A stretch of 6,725 nucleotides of DNA from Actinomycetes bacterium. Its GTDB lineage: Bacteria > Actinomycetota > Actinomycetes > Actinomycetales > Cellulomonadaceae. Below are positions 5,791 through 6,725 of the stretch, piece by piece; the stretch's first letter is position 1; each line of letters begins with the position of its first letter. The translations under genes and the position numbers were made by a program. The stretch is from positions 1 through 6,725 of the forward strand of contig JAJYTJ010000191.1 of the NCBI GenBank assembly GCA_021793115.1, read 5' to 3'. Below the pieces are notes generated by a model. That model did not search any database and was not told the DNA's origin. It saw only the letters and a list, made by a program, of their open reading frames with translations.

Positions 5791-6642
5791 GTGTCCGACC
5801 CGACCGACTGGGTTCTCACCCTGTCCTGCCCCGACCGGCCCGGCATCGTCGCGGCCGTCGCCGGGCTGATCGCCGAGCACGGCGGCAACATCACCGAGTC
5901 GCAGCAGTTCGGCGACCCGGAGACGGGCCAGTTCTTCATGCGGGTCCAGGTGACCGCGTCGGCGACGTACGACGAGCTGGCGAGCGCGTTCGCGGCGCTC
6001 GCGCCGCGGTTCGCCATGGACTGGTCGCTCGACGTCGCGGGCCGCCCGCTGCGCACGCTCGTCATGGTGTCGACCGCCGCGCACTGCCTCAACGACCTGG
6101 CCTTCCGGCAGCGGTCCGAGGGCCTGCCGATCGACCTCGTCGCCGTCGTCTCGAACCACGAGACGCTGCGCCCGCTCGCCGACTTCTACGGCATCGGCTT
6201 CCACCACCTGCCGGTCACGGCGGACACCAAGGCGGCCGCCGAGGCCACCCTCGCGGCGCTCGTCGCCGAGCTCGACGTCGAGCTCGTCGTGCTCGCCCGC
6301 TACATGCAGGTGCTGTCCGACGACTTCTGCTCGCGGATGCCGGGGCGGATCATCAACATCCACCACTCGTTCCTGCCGTCGTTCAAGGGCGCCCGCCCCT
6401 ACCAGCAGGCGCACGCCCGCGGCGTCAAGCTCATCGGCGCCACCGCGCACTACGTGACGGCGGCGCTGGACGAGGGGCCGATCATCGAGCAGGACGTCGA
6501 GCGCGTGGACCACACGCGGACCGTGGCCGACCTCGTGCGCCTCGGCCAGGACGTCGAGCGCCGCGCGCTGGCGCGCGCCGTGCGCTGGCACGCCGAGCAC
6601 CGCGTGCTCCTCGACGGGCCCAAGACGATCGTCTTCCGCTGA
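5791..6642 (+). CDS. purU: Formyltetrahydrofolate deformylase PurU
   Basis: Hydrolyses 10-formyl-THF to THF and formate, balancing the one-carbon pool and supplying formate. The 283-aa length is typical. An N-terminal ACT-like regulatory domain (about residues 7-85) opens with WVLTLSCPDRPGIVAAVAG and contains GGNITESQQF. The hydrolase core (about 88-265), homologous to PurN glycinamide ribonucleotide formyltransferase, begins at VMVSTAAHCLNDL and contains VVLARYMQVLS and NIHHSFLPSFKGARPY. The catalytic triad is Asn189, His191 and Asp227; the spacing of 38 residues from Asn to Asp equals that of E. coli PurN (Asn106, His108, Asp144). GATAHYVTAALDEGPIIEQDV is the PurU form of the last motif, and the protein ends in a family-like TIVFR. 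GTG at 5791 is the only start that includes the full ACT strand. It is divergent from the GNAT gene and not in the riboswitch operon, although it acts on the same cofactor. Confidence 0.97.
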   Translation: MSDPTDWVLTLSCPDRPGIVAAVAGLIAEHGGNITESQQFGDPETGQFFMRVQVTASATYDELASAFAALAPRFAMDWSLDVAGRPLRTLVMVSTAAHCLNDLAFRQRSEGLPIDLVAVVSNHETLRPLADFYGIGFHHLPVTADTKAAAEATLAALVAELDVELVVLARYMQVLSDDFCSRMPGRIINIHHSFLPSFKGARPYQQAHARGVKLIGATAHYVTAALDEGPIIEQDVERVDHTRTVADLVRLGQDVERRALARAVRWHAEHRVLLDGPKTIVFR

Positions 6643-6648
6643 GGGTCA

Positions 6649-6673
6649 GGCCCGGCCACGCGGCGGCCGGGCC
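6649..6673 (+). terminator. First of two hairpins after purU
   Basis: GGCCCGGCC (6649-6657) and GGCCGGGCC (6665-6673) form a perfect 9-bp stem with a 7-base loop, beginning 7 bases past the purU stop. No T-run follows. The position and stem strength suggest transcription termination or 3'-end protection. Confidence 0.6.
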
Positions 6674-6681
6674 CAGACGGC

Positions 6682-6711
6682 GGTGGCCCGCCCCCGGAGG
6701 GACGGGCCACC
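6682..6711. terminator. Second, stronger hairpin after purU
   Basis: GGTGGCCCG (6682-6690) pairs perfectly with CGGGCCACC (6703-6711). After one C-A mismatch, CCC (6692-6694) pairs with GGG (6699-6701), closing a CGGA loop. This long G/C stem, 8 bases after the first hairpin, completes a tandem pair. Without a T-run on either strand it could serve both directions if the next gene, beyond the window, is convergent. Confidence 0.65.
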
Positions 6712-6725
6712 ACCTGGCACCGGGC

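Noticed and set aside
5776..6600. A 274-residue open frame antisense to purU.
   Set aside because: Its composition is low-complexity (Arg, Val, Asp, Gly) without domains, whereas purU on the + strand has full ACT and hydrolase motifs and a conserved triad.

Overview
The base composition (roughly three quarters G+C, with almost every third codon position G or C), GTG starts, weak Shine-Dalgarno (SD) sites and protein motifs all point to a high-GC actinobacterium. Cellulomonas or a related Micrococcales genus is a reasonable guess, but the genus is inference. This is a chromosomal housekeeping region. I see no insertion sequence, phage, CRISPR or integration signature.

Layout from left to right: (1) the 3' nine tenths of galactokinase galK on the + strand, cut by the window edge (3-1067). 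(2) Converging on it, a minus-strand block that reads from right to left: glyA (4253-2976), then folD (2976-2095, sharing one base with the glyA stop), then, after a 166-base gap, an exodeoxyribonuclease III gene (1928-1128). (3) A 227-base non-coding stretch (4254-4480) upstream of glyA. It holds a factor-independent-looking hairpin for the gene behind it, an extended -10 promoter, a clear ZTP/ZMP riboswitch (pfl RNA) and a leader with several mutually exclusive pairings ending at the glyA ribosome binding site. (4) A minus-strand pair, a GNAT acetyltransferase (5742-5233) overlapping by 4 bases an APH(3')-like phosphotransferase (5236-4481). (5) On the + strand, divergent from the GNAT gene, purU (5791-6642), probably translated from a leaderless mRNA and followed by two strong tandem hairpins.

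The most informative feature is the riboswitch. Its P1 stem, GACUGGCG junction, P2 stem, GGGGAGCG segment, P3 hairpin and the GGCG-CGCC pseudoknot can all be drawn base by base. ZTP and ZMP accumulate when 10-formyltetrahydrofolate is too scarce for the PurH step of purine synthesis. GlyA makes 5,10-methylene-THF from serine and FolD oxidises it to 10-formyl-THF, so the riboswitch is expected to raise supply on demand. PurU, about 1.5 kb away, hydrolyses 10-formyl-THF. The window therefore places the supply operon and the drain enzyme of the same cofactor close together. Galactokinase, the DNA-repair nuclease and the GNAT/phosphotransferase pair have no evident link to this theme.
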